Assembly: GCA_000934455.1 (NCBI GenBank)
Contig: KN882330.1
Span: 19,209-40,057 of the forward strand
From: Apostichopus parvimensis
Taxonomy: Eukaryota > Echinodermata > Holothuroidea > Aspidochirotida > Stichopodidae
Direction of reading: 5' to 3'
Length of the DNA stretch: 20,849 nt
Shown here: positions 9,606 to 17,077 of the stretch, piece after piece
Numbering within the stretch: position 1 is the stretch's first letter
How the letters are laid out: every line of letters starts with the position of its first letter
Position numbers and translations under genes: made by a program
Notes under the pieces: generated by a model
Seen by the model: the letters and a program-made list of their open reading frames with translations, nothing else
Told to the model about the DNA's origin: nothing
Database searches by the model: none

Positions 9606-9911
9606 CAGTTATCTCACTCTATCATACGGGAATGAATAGCATATGATTGACCTGTCAACAAGACTTTTACACAGCCTTCGCCTAGCCGATAACCTCCTTG
9701 TCACACGATTAGTCGAACTCTTTCCCGTTGCTCCTACGTAGGCCTGCCTCTAAGATTACCCGACTCCTTGGACTCGCCCTTGGGTAAAAATCCCGGTCCC
9801 AAAATTGCCAAATCCAACAGTACTCCCAAATCCTGGCGTATCCGTACTCCTAGGGATCAGAGCTCCCCGAGTCTCAACTTAGTAAAAACAAATGGTTACC
9901 CTATACCGTGC
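9606..9911. other. ~300-bp unique segment separating the array from the rest of the left LTR
   Basis: The two plus-strand LTRs pass directly from AGCAGAGTGT into the array. In the left copy the same point is broken by ~300 bp with no match elsewhere in the window and no recognisable coding content. It is either an insertion or sequence lost from the other copies. No flanking duplication is evident. Confidence 0.6.
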
Positions 9912-10292
9912 AACACTCTGCTTTCTTCTTCTTTACGTGGGTGTAGGCTACTATTCAAACACACGTGTTGTCGCATCGACGTCTCAACTCGGAGTCCCCA
10001 AACACGCACGTGTTTCTCTTTCTACTTTCAAGCGCACCAGTTGTGCAAGTAGAGATTTCCAGAAAATCACGGTAGCACGGGGTCGTGACCAAGGTAGACA
10101 GAAAGGCGGGAAGCCGCAAAGGGAACCCGGGCTAGGTAGCCGCCCAGTCCAATAAAAAAACACTACTAGTAAAAAAAGGGGGGGGGGGGTTAAACAGGAC
10201 ATCAGCACTGAAACGAAAAAAAAATCTGAACACCAGTAAGTCAAAGTCATGGGTTTTATTACGGCGCTACATATGTAAACTAGTTCGCTACA
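9912..10292 (-). repeat. Left LTR, 5' (U3-R like) portion
   Basis: The complement begins TGTAGCGAACTAG at 10292 and matches the first ~380 bp of the LTRs starting at 12897 and 17078, including the GTAATAAAACCC polyadenylation-like word. The U5-like 240 bp found in the other two LTRs is absent here. A 12-G run (10178-10189) is private to this copy. Confidence 0.85.
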
Positions 10293-10588
10293 CTACCCCT
10301 TCCTAACTGAAATGCGTCCCGCATTTTGGTTATCTCTCGTCGTTTTTCTTTTCTTTTGGAAAAAAACCTTAAAACAAAATCTTCCTTCTTTTCTTGTCTT
10401 TTAGGTTGGGGGCTGCTGTCTAAATATGCAACTAAATCATTTTCCAGCACTCTCCCATCAGGGAATGTCAGCACCTTGGTTGTCCTCCCCAACATCGTCC
10501 CGCCATCGTTGATTCGGTAACCAAAACTTCTTTCATTCTTATAAAGGCACATGTCGTTGACCTTCTCTGCTCTCTTAATTTCTTCCAC
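10280..10588 (-). CDS. 3' ORF of the retroelement, left copy, conserved protein of unknown function (C-terminal part)
   Basis: About 100 codons on the minus strand, lying between the Pol C-terminus and the polypurine tract. It contains ERSFGYRIND, MLGRTTKVLTFPDGRVLEND, then YLDSS and a lysine/arginine-rich end. The first in-track codon is GTG, so the true start is upstream; near 10605 this copy has lost a few bases compared with the others, breaking the frame. Unlike the two plus copies, which stop after KKEDFF because of a T-run indel, this one reads on through a basic segment (FFSKRKEKRREITKM) and across the polypurine tract into the LTR. I do not recognise the family. The GRTTKVLTFPDGRVLEND core is the most conserved protein segment in the window. 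Confidence 0.6.
   Translation of the reverse strand: MEEIKRAEKVNDMCLYKNERSFGYRINDGGTMLGRTTKVLTFPDGRVLENDLVAYLDSSPQPKRQEKKEDFVLRFFSKRKEKRREITKMRDAFQLGRGSVAN
10293..10306 (-). promoter_or_regulatory. Polypurine tract of the left (minus-strand) copy
   Basis: The complement reads AGGAAGGGGTAG directly next to the LTR start TGTAGCG. This is the plus-strand primer position for LTR element reverse transcription and fixes the strand of this copy. Confidence 0.75.
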
Positions 10589-10871
10589 GACCGAGGTTTC
10601 CTTCCTGTCTACAGTTGTAAGGAGTCGAGGTGGGAGGTACCCTAATAGAGAGGGACATCATCTTTGACATGGCTACTACAAGGTTCGTCTACTGCGGCCT
10701 CTCTTTCTTTGGAATTCGGTCGTAAAGTCTCTCTCTCTTCCTGCGATCAGGGAGGTCCTGACTTGGAGTGTCTGACTTGGAGCTTGTGCTGGAGCGGTGA
10801 ACCCGGTTATATGTCGAGGAGGCCCCTTTCCTGTCAGTGACATAAGACCAGTCTTCACACTGCCATCACCT

Positions 10872-11018
10872 TCACTGGTGCATGTCTTTCGCATGCCTGC
10901 TAAGGGTGTCTATCGCCACGAACTGCAACCCACATTCTCGACATCGAAAATCCGTGGAAAAAAATTGACGAGCCCCTCTTAGGTCTGATGCCCCTCTGTC
11001 TGCTGTTCTGCTTTTCAT
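10872..11018 (-). CDS. Small C2H2 zinc-finger ORF in the retroelement 3' region, left copy
   Basis: Forty-eight residues from ATG at 11018 to TGA. The ATG overlaps the stop of the upstream minus-strand frame (11389-11015) as ATGA. The peptide begins MKSRTADRG, and residues 26-47 read CRECGLQFVAIDTL then RH and KDMH. This is a canonical C-x2-C-x12-H-x4-H zinc finger with the core Phe and Leu in place. A second, damaged finger-like segment follows the stop (CEDWSYVT then basic residues). The neighbouring copies carry the same finger with a frameshift (16421-16492) or with the two cysteines deleted (12268-12335). The finger may bind nucleic acid as an accessory protein or be the start of a longer 3' protein now broken by stops. 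Confidence 0.6.
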   Translation of the reverse strand: MKSRTADRGASDLRGARQFFSTDFRCRECGLQFVAIDTLSRHAKDMHQ

Positions 11019-11084
11019 TGTTTGAGCCATAACCCGCAATCTGAAAGAACAAACAGAGAGAAAGCTATGCGTACAAAGGAGCCG

Positions 11085-11520
11085 TTACTGTTCATTGCCC
11101 CCTCCCCCACACCTCCCCCAGCCGCATCGGTCCGGTCGTGTCCGTGTTCTTTTGGGTCTGTCTTTGGTGCAATGTACGGTAGGGCCGATTGGCCCTTTAT
11201 TACGCCTAGGTTGGGTCTTACCGTCACACATGTCGTTGAAGAGATTATCTGCAGGCCGATCCTGAGACACACTACATTTTTTCGTGGCCGCCACCTCGCT
11301 GATACTATTTTATGAAGTATTATTCTCCGATTGCCCTTCTGCAACGCCCTCTTCATCATCTCCATCCTGAGGAAGGATGTTCTTCGCAACAGTTGTCCAC
11401 CGACGTATATTGGTTCTTTCGTATTTTCGGCTACGATTAAAGTGAATAATTTTCAGTTTCTCTCTCGGGCCAAACTTCAATCTATACAGGATGTCGTTGA
11501 TCCTATTTACTATTTGAGCA
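11085..11520 (-). pseudogene. Pol C-terminal module (GPF/Y-type) and tail, left copy
   Basis: On the minus strand from 11520: INDILYRLKFGPREKLKIIHF then NRSRKYE, the small beta-barrel-like GPF/Y module found after the integrase core in Ty3/gypsy Pol. Then follow an acidic linker (DGDDEEG), KKCSVSQDRPADN, and a basic tail (KDRPKRTRTRPDR) ending GGGGNEQ. A TAA in the linker (TCATAA where the right copy has TTTAAA) breaks this copy. The integrase core that should precede it is found at 11522 on the opposite strand, so the locus is rearranged exactly here. Confidence 0.7.
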
Positions 11521-11521
11521 G

Positions 11522-12007
11522 GTGCCGAAGCTCAGAAGGAAAGGAAAATTAAAGACCTATAATACTGGCAAACCTTTACAACGAATAGCAATGGACATCA
11601 TAGGGCCCCTGCCTATTACGGAAGTTGGCCGCAAATACAATCTCATTACTTACGATTGCTTCGAAATGGACAGAGGCTGTGGCAATGAAGAACCAGGAAG
11701 CCATTACCGTTGACAGAATATTAATTGAAGACTTCGTTTACCGACTGGGAATCCCTGGAGAAACTCACTCCGATCAGGGCATACAATTCGAAGCATCTCT
11801 CTTCAAAGACGTATGTCGACTATTGGGTGTCGTGAAGACTAGGACAACTCCTTATCACCCGCAGTCTGATGGAATGGTCGAACGATTTATTAGAACATTT
11901 GAATCAATGCTGGCAGTTGTATTGGCCTCGGATCAACGTGATCGGATCGATGGCTGTCCTACTTGAATATGGCCTACAACTCCTTCCGCCATGCACGTGA
12001 CCACTTG
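11522..12007 (+). pseudogene. Ty3/gypsy integrase core, left copy
   Basis: Reading frames at 11522-11713 and 11625-11966 are two halves of one integrase. The first Asp lies in MDIIGPLP (codon 11594), the second in HSDQG (codon 11772), and the Glu in DGMVERF (codon 11880). Asp and Glu are separated by exactly 35 residues, the D,D-35-E arrangement. A one-base indel near 11645-11665 shifts frame between the first and second Asp. A second near 11940 restores a family-like WLSYLNMAYNSFRHA segment before homology breaks at ~12007. The zinc-binding N-terminus is missing; its place is taken by the inverted Pol C-terminus. The enzyme would insert element cDNA into host DNA, but this copy is inactive. 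Confidence 0.85.
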
Positions 12008-12009
12008 AT

Positions 12010-12226
12010 TCGACATGTGTGACGATAAGACCCAACCTTTAGGCGTAATAAAGGGCCAATCGGCCCTACCGTACATTGCACCAAAGACACACCCAAAAGA
12101 ACACGGACACGACCGGACCGATACGGCCGGGGAGGGGTGGGGGGAATTGAACAGTAATGGCTCCTTTTCACGCATAGCTTCCTTTCTGTTTGTTCTTTCA
12201 GACTGCGGGTAGGGCTCCAACAAAGA
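12010..12226 (+). pseudogene. Pol tail joined directly to the integrase core
   Basis: The segment begins MCDDKTQPL and matches, on this strand, the ~200-bp Pol tail also present at 11021-11237 (minus), 15190-15412 (minus) and 16190-16345 (plus). The ~500 bp carrying the GPF/Y module, expected between core and tail, is absent. The break point (CACTTGATTCGACATGTG) is the same in the minus copy near 15410. Confidence 0.7.
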
Positions 12227-12818
12227 AGTGCAGAACAGCAGAAAGTGGGGGCATCAGATTTAAGAGGGCCTCTTCGTTCGTTTGTGGCGATAGACACCCT
12301 TAAAAGGCATGCAAAAGACATTCACCAGTAAAGGAGATGGCAGTGTGAAGACTGGTCTTATGTCACTGCCAGGAAAGAGGACGACCTCCATCGACATATA
12401 ACCGGGTTCACCGCTCCAGCTCAAGCTCCAAGTCAGGACCTCCCTGATCGCAGGAAGAGAGAGACTCCACGACCGAATTCCAAAGAAAGAGAGGCCGCAG
12501 TAGACGAAGCTTGTAGTAGCCAGGTCGAGGATGATGTCCCTCTCTATTGGGGTACCTCCCACCTCGACTCCCTACATTGAGCCTGTAGACAGGAAGGAAA
12601 CCTCGGTCGTGGAAGAAATTAAAAAAGCAGAGAACAAGGTCAACGATAAGGATGAAAGAAGTTATGGTTACCGAATCAACGATGACGGGACGATGTTGGG
12701 AAGGACAACCAAGGTGCTGACATTCCCTGATGGGAGAGTGCTGGAAAATGATTTAGGTGCATATTTAGACAGCAGCCCCAAACCTAAAAGACAAGAAAAG
12801 AAGGAAGATTTTTTTTAA
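12227..12818 (+). CDS. 3' region of the retroelement, central copy: damaged zinc finger and conserved ORF
   Basis: The finger remnant at 12268-12335 keeps FVAIDTL, RH and KDIH but has lost the two cysteines by deletion. After a stop, one frame runs CEDWSYVTARKEDDLHRHIT, which looks like a second C2H2 finger with the second Cys changed to Trp, then a proline/serine-rich and charged linker. The frame at 12531-12818 (95 residues) carries ERSYGYRIND, MLGRTTKVLTFPDGRVLEND and YLDSS, and stops after KKEDFF in a T run. Function unknown. It is followed by the polypurine tract and an LTR, so it is the last coding part of the element, where some Ty3/gypsy relatives keep an env or other accessory frame. 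Nothing here resembles an envelope: there is no signal peptide or membrane segment. Confidence 0.6.
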
Positions 12819-12882
12819 AGGTTTTTGTTCAAAAAGAAAAGAAAAACGACGAGAGATAACCAAAATGCGGAACGCATTTCAG

Positions 12883-12896
12883 TAAGGAAGGGGTAT
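12883..12896 (+). promoter_or_regulatory. Polypurine tract of the central copy
   Basis: AAGGAAGGGGTAT directly precedes the LTR start TGTAGCG, the expected priming site for second-strand synthesis. Confidence 0.75.
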
Positions 12897-13607
12897 TGTA
12901 GCGAACGAGTGTACATATGTAGCGCCGTAATAAAACCCCTGATTTTGACTTACTGATGTTCAGATTTTTTTTTCGTTTCTGTGCTGATGTCCTGTTTAAC
13001 CCGACTTTTTTGTAGTTGTAGTGTTGTATTGATTGGCGAGCGCAGCTAACTGGACCGGGTTCCCTTTGCGGCTTCCCGCCTTTCTGTCTATACCTGGGTC
13101 ACGACATCGCGCTACCATGAATTCCTGGAAATCTCCACTTGCACAACTGGTGCGCTTGAAAGTAGCAGAGAAACAAGTGTTTCGGGACTAATTGAGACAA
13201 CGATGCGACAATACGTGTGTGTGAATAGTAGCCTACACCCAAGTAAAGAAGAAGAAAGCAGAGTGTAACGCCAGTGAAGCACAGAGGGTTTACGCCGATT
13301 ACGCACAGAAAGTAACGCCAGTGACGCACGAAGAGTTTACGCCGGATACGCAAGAACCCCATCAATTCTAAGCAGCTTTATCTTCATTTAATGATTTGTA
13401 TATTATCTGATTTTTGCATGTAATTATATAAGTCAGTGCTCGCCTTGAATTTATCATTGAAAATAAACGCCTCAAGCAAGGTATTACAGAATAATTTAAC
13501 GATTCTGTTTTCGTATCTTCTGTGAGATTCTGTCCTTATTAAGACTTGCGTTCTCTGCGTTAGGTCCATTAGTTGGAAGATCCTGACGGACTCAAGGAAG
13601 CGTTACA
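12897..13607 (+). repeat. Central LTR (711 bp)
   Basis: It starts TGTAGCG and ends CGTTACA, a short inverted repeat with TG...CA termini. It contains a GTAATAAAACCC polyadenylation-like site near 12928, a short 23-24-bp array at 13266-13355, and a ~240-bp AT-rich U5-like end. The last ~220 bp are nearly identical to those of the right LTR, so the copies separated recently. It has a polypurine tract on its left and a primer-binding-like site on its right, so it serves as 3' LTR of one copy and 5' LTR of the next. Confidence 0.9.
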
Positions 13608-13609
13608 AT

Positions 13610-13627
13610 TGGTGGCAGTGTAGTACC
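13610..13627 (+). promoter_or_regulatory. Primer-binding-site-like sequence after the central LTR
   Basis: TGGTGGCAGTGTAGTACC begins two bases after the LTR and starts with TGG, complementary to a tRNA CCA end. The specific tRNA is not identified. The gag ATG follows at 13637, so the leader is only ~29 nt. Confidence 0.65.
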
Positions 13628-13636
13628 TTTTGACTA

Positions 13637-14936
13637 ATGGACTCTCAAAGCAGTCGAGAGGAAATATCCGACCCGTGGGGTCACTCAAATCATGAAGATA
13701 GGAATCCAGAGTCAAAGTGGCTGCTGATAGACGAATATGTTGACAATCGATCTAGTGTTGGATCTGATCTGGTTCCTTCAACCAATGTCCTTACAACTCC
13801 AGCCGAGATGAGAACCAGGAATGTGGAGGGTCAAACGTAGCCATTTCGAGCTACCAACCCGTTCAGCGATATTCAAAGCCCAGTGTATCCTTTTTCCCTT
13901 GACGTTAGAGAATACAGAAGTCACCCCACGGACAGAAATAGTGGAAGGGCAACCCAGTACCCCGACTATTCCACAGGCGGAGGGATTCCACTTCGTGACA
14001 AATGGAGAGGAGACAGTCGGCACGCGAAGGAATCACACTACCGAATGGACGATGAATGATTAATACGACATAATCCGGATAACACAGCGAATTGTTACAC
14101 TTTTAACGGGACGTCGGGGATTAGGCCCGATGTACTTGATTGAAACACCCCATGGGAGGACTACCAAGCACAGTTTGAACTTGTAGCAGAGTTACATTAC
14201 TGGGGCGAAGACATAAAGGCAATGTGCCTGGCAGCAGGCTTCGGGGCGAAGGACAATCCGTCCTAGCAGATCTAACTGCTAGTCGCAAGAGAATTTACCA
14301 TACTCTAGGGGATGCCCTATCCAAGCGATTTGATCCATGACGTCAAACCGAGCTTAAACGTATACAACTAAGGAATCGTAGCAGAGCTAAGGGAAAGACG
14401 ATACCCCAGTTGGCTTATGATATCAAACGGCTGACACGCTCTGGCTACATTGGGGCTACCTGTGATATGCAGGAACGTCCTGGCCCGTGCTCACTTCATC
14501 GATGCGTTAGAATAGTCCGAGACGAGGTTAGGAGTACACCAAGCACGACCTCGGACCCTAGATGAAATATAGGCCTTCTATACAGTGGAGCGACAGCGGG
14601 CAATTCCCCCAACGTAAGGCAATGCGTATGGCGCATATTGAAGAGAGTACACAGGGAGACCGGAATCGGAGAAAAGGCCAGTGGCAACAGTGTCTCAGAC
14701 TTTGGTACCAAGGGGCCCGAGGCAGGCGTGCAGAAAGGTAACTTGGACGAACTTAAAATCGCTCTATTCAGCTCAACAAATGAATAGAGGAGCTAATAGT
14801 AGCGATCAAAACAGACTGGAGCAAACCGTCTTTCAAAAATCGGGGCAGACGAAGGCCAAAAGGAGATCGGGAACGTTCACTTAATAGCTGTTGAAATTGC
14901 AGACAGCGCGGGTACTTTACGCGGGATTGCCCAACG
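13637..14936 (+). pseudogene. gag of the Ty3/gypsy element, degraded
   Basis: The ATG at 13637 opens 67 residues (MDSQSSREEISD), then stops; family-like sequence continues in shifted frames. The capsid region is recognisable: FELVAELHYWGEDIKA near 14180, LRGEGQSVLADL near 14240, then YHTLGDALSKRFDP, a stop, RQTELKRIQLRNRS and PQLAYDIKRLTRSGY (to ~14460), and LARAHFIDALE near 14480. A CCHC zinc knuckle lies at 14889-14930, but its Trp codon is TGA and its His codon is TAC (Tyr). Gag would form the particle and bind element RNA. Numerous stops and shifts make this copy dead, and several are C-to-T or G-to-A type changes. It ends where the protease remnant begins. Confidence 0.85.
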
Positions 14937-14989
14937 AAGTAGCCAACGCCGGCAAAGCCAAGCGATGACGTTCAGTGATACAACAATAT

Positions 14990-15190
14990 GTCGGGTAAGA
15001 GGGCCAACACCCGACAGGAGCCATAGAGAGGCCCGCATCTGTGTTTTTTCGTGTAGGTTCGAAATTAAGAAAGTGGGATGGAATATACTCGAATTTTACG
15101 ATAGAAGACTTGATAGTATCTTGCTTGGTAGACACAGTTGCAATATTTCAGTGATCAATAAAGACCTCCTATATAAGCTACCACAGATTA
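14990..15190 (+). pseudogene. Retropepsin-type protease remnant
   Basis: At 15125-15136 the codons read LVDT, the start of the aspartic protease active-site motif. The following Gly codon has lost one base, and the next frame continues CNISVINKDLLYKLPQ, the expected neighbouring sequence. Homology ends near 15190 where the inverted Pol tail begins, so only the N-terminal part survives. The upstream linker contains several stops. The family cleaves Gag-Pol; this copy cannot. Confidence 0.65.
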
Positions 15191-15412
15191 TTCTTTGTTT
15201 GAGCCATAACCCGCAATCTGAAAGAACAAACAGAAAGAAAACTATGCGTGAAAAGGTGTCGTTACTGTTCAATGCCCCCACCCCTTCCCCAGCCGCATCG
15301 GTCTGGTTGTGTCCGTGTTCTTTTGGGTCTGTCTTTGGTGCAATGTACGGTAGGGCCGATTGGCCCTTTATTACGCCTAGGTTGGGTCTTATCGTCCCAC
15401 ATGTCGAATCAA
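15190..15412 (-). pseudogene. Pol tail, inverted copy in the right palindrome arm
   Basis: This matches 12010-12226 on the opposite strand, including the splice-acceptor-like TTTGTTCTTTCAG and the basic KDRPK-type tail coding sequence. On the minus strand it is joined to the integrase core through the same CACTTGATTCGACATGTG junction. Confidence 0.75.
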
Positions 15413-15893
15413 GTGGTCTCGTGCACGGCGGACGGAGTTGTAGGTCATATTCAGGTAGGACAGCCATCGATCTAATCACGTTGATCCGGGGCCAATACAA
15501 CTGCCAGCATTGATTCAAGTGTCCTATTAAATCGTTCGACCATTCCAACAGACTGCGGGTGATAAGGAGTTGTCCTAGTCTTCACGACACCCAAATAATC
15601 GACATACGTCTTGGAAGAGATGCTTCGAATTGTATGCCCTGATCGGAGTGAGTTTCTCCAGGGATTCCCAGTCGGTAGACAAAGTCTTCAATTAATATTC
15701 TGTCAACGGTAGGCTCCCTGGTTCTTCATTGCCACAGCCTCTGTCCGTTTCGAAGTAATCGTAAATAACGAGATTTTATTTGCGGCCAACTTCCGTAATA
15801 GGCAGGGGCCCTATGATGTCGATTGCTATTCGTTGTAAAGGTTTGCCAGTATTGTAGGTCTTTAATTTTCCTTTCCTTCTGAGCTTCGGCCCC
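15413..15893 (-). pseudogene. Ty3/gypsy integrase core, inverted right copy
   Basis: The complement of 15413-15893 matches the integrase core at 11522-12007. It has additional damage: a changed residue where the family has Asp/Asn before GMVERF, a few bases missing after the second Asp, and several frame breaks. It faces away from the Pol C-terminal module that begins at 15895 on the plus strand, mirroring the left arm. Confidence 0.8.
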
Positions 15894-15897
15894 TGCT

Positions 15898-16275
15898 CAA
15901 ATAGTAAATAGGATCAACGACATCCTGTATAGATTGAAGTTTGGCCCGAGAGAGAAACTGAAAATTATTCACTTCAATCGTATCCGAAAATACGAAGGAA
16001 TCAACATACCTCGGTGGACAACTGCTGCAAAGAACATCCTTCCTCAGGATGGAGATGATGAAGAGGGCGTTGCAGAAAGGCAATCGGACAATAATACTTT
16101 TAAAAATAGTATCAGCGAGTTGGCGGCCACGAAAAAATGTAGTGTGTCTCAGGATCGGCCTGCAGATAATCTCTTCAACGACATGTGTGACATGTGCACC
16201 AAAGACAGACCCAAAAGAACACGGACACGACCGGACCGATGCGACTGGGGGCGGTGTGGGGGAGTGGGGCAATGA
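15898..16275 (+). CDS. Pol C-terminal GPF/Y-type module and tail, right copy (open fragment)
   Basis: A continuous frame of about 125 codons without start: INDILYRLKFGPREKLKIIHF then NRIRKYEG, an acidic linker (DGDDEEG), KKCSVSQDRPADN, and a basic tail (KDRPKRTRTRPDR), ending in TGA. It is the best preserved of the Pol C-terminal copies: the linker stop of the left copy is absent. About 50 bp of the tail, containing the splice-donor-like GGTAAGAC, are deleted relative to the other copies. This part of integrase is thought to help target choice and cDNA binding. It has no start codon and is detached from its core, so it is a remnant. Confidence 0.65.
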   Translation, partial: QIVNRINDILYRLKFGPREKLKIIHFNRIRKYEGINIPRWTTAAKNILPQDGDDEEGVAERQSDNNTFKNSISELAATKKCSVSQDRPADNLFNDMCDMCTKDRPKRTRTRPDRCDWGRCGGVGQ

Positions 16276-16345
16276 ACAGTAACGGCTCCTTTACGCATAG
16301 CTTTCTCTCTGTTTGTTCTTTCCGATTGCGGGTTATGGCTCCAAC

Positions 16346-17000
16346 AATGAAGAGCAGAACAGCAGATAGAGGGGGCATCAGACTTAAGAGAGCCTCTTCC
16401 ATTTGTTAACGGAATTTCGTTGTCGAGAATGTGGGTTGCAGTTCGTGGCGATAGACACCCTTAGAAGGCATGCGAAAGACAAACACTCGTAAAGGAGATG
16501 GCAGTGTGAAGACTGGTCTTATGTCACTGACAGGAAAAGGGCCTCCTCGACATATAACCGGGTTCACCGCTCCAGCACAAGCTCCAAGTCAGACACTCCA
16601 AGTCAGGACCTCCCTGATCGCAGGAAGAGAGATACTTAACGACCGAATTCCAAAGAAAGAAAAGCCGCAGTAGAAGAGCCTTGTAGTAGCCAGAACGAGG
16701 ATGATGTACCTCTCTATTGGGGTACCTCCCACCTCGACTCCCTACATTGAGCCTGTAGACAGGAATGAAACCTCGGTCGTGGAAGAAATTAAGAGAGCAG
16801 AGAAGGAGGTCAACGACATGTGCCTTTATAAGGGTGAAAGAAGTTATGGTTACCGAATCAACGATGACGGGATGATGTTGGGGAGGACAACCAAGGTGCT
16901 GACATTCCCTGATGGGAGAGTGCTGGAAAATGATTTAGGTGCATATTTAGACAGCAGCCCCCAACCTAAAAGACAAGAAAAGAAGGAAGATTTTTTTTAA
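16346..17000 (+). CDS. 3' region of the retroelement, right copy: zinc finger and conserved ORF
   Basis: An ATG matching the left-copy finger start opens MKSRTADRG but an extra G shifts it to a stop. The finger itself is intact at 16421-16492 (CRECGLQFVAIDTL, RH, KDKH, stop). After a linker, the frame at 16701-17000 (99 residues) has GVPPTSTPYIEPVDR, ERSYGYRINDDG, MLGRTTKVLTFPDGRVLEND and YLDSS, and ends KKEDFF. This is the most complete version of the conserved ORF. Function unknown. It precedes the right LTR; the purine tract here is mutated (AAGGAGTGGATAG). Confidence 0.6.
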
Positions 17001-17077
17001 AGGTTTTTGTTCCAAAAGAAAAGAAAACGACGAGAGATAACCAAAATGCGGGACGCATTTCAATAAGGAGTGGATAG

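Noticed and set aside
9294-9635. Short ORFs on both strands with repeated VTGV or TPVTNEV-like peptides
   Set aside because: They arise from the 23-24-bp array in the LTR; both strands are open because the unit lacks stops.
10280-10588. Retroviral envelope in the 3' ORF position
   Set aside because: No signal peptide, transmembrane segment, cysteine pattern or furin-type site is visible in any copy.
16194-16409. 71-residue ORF spanning the Pol tail and finger start in the right copy
   Set aside because: It is a chance frame created by the 50-bp tail deletion and an extra G; the family frames are different.
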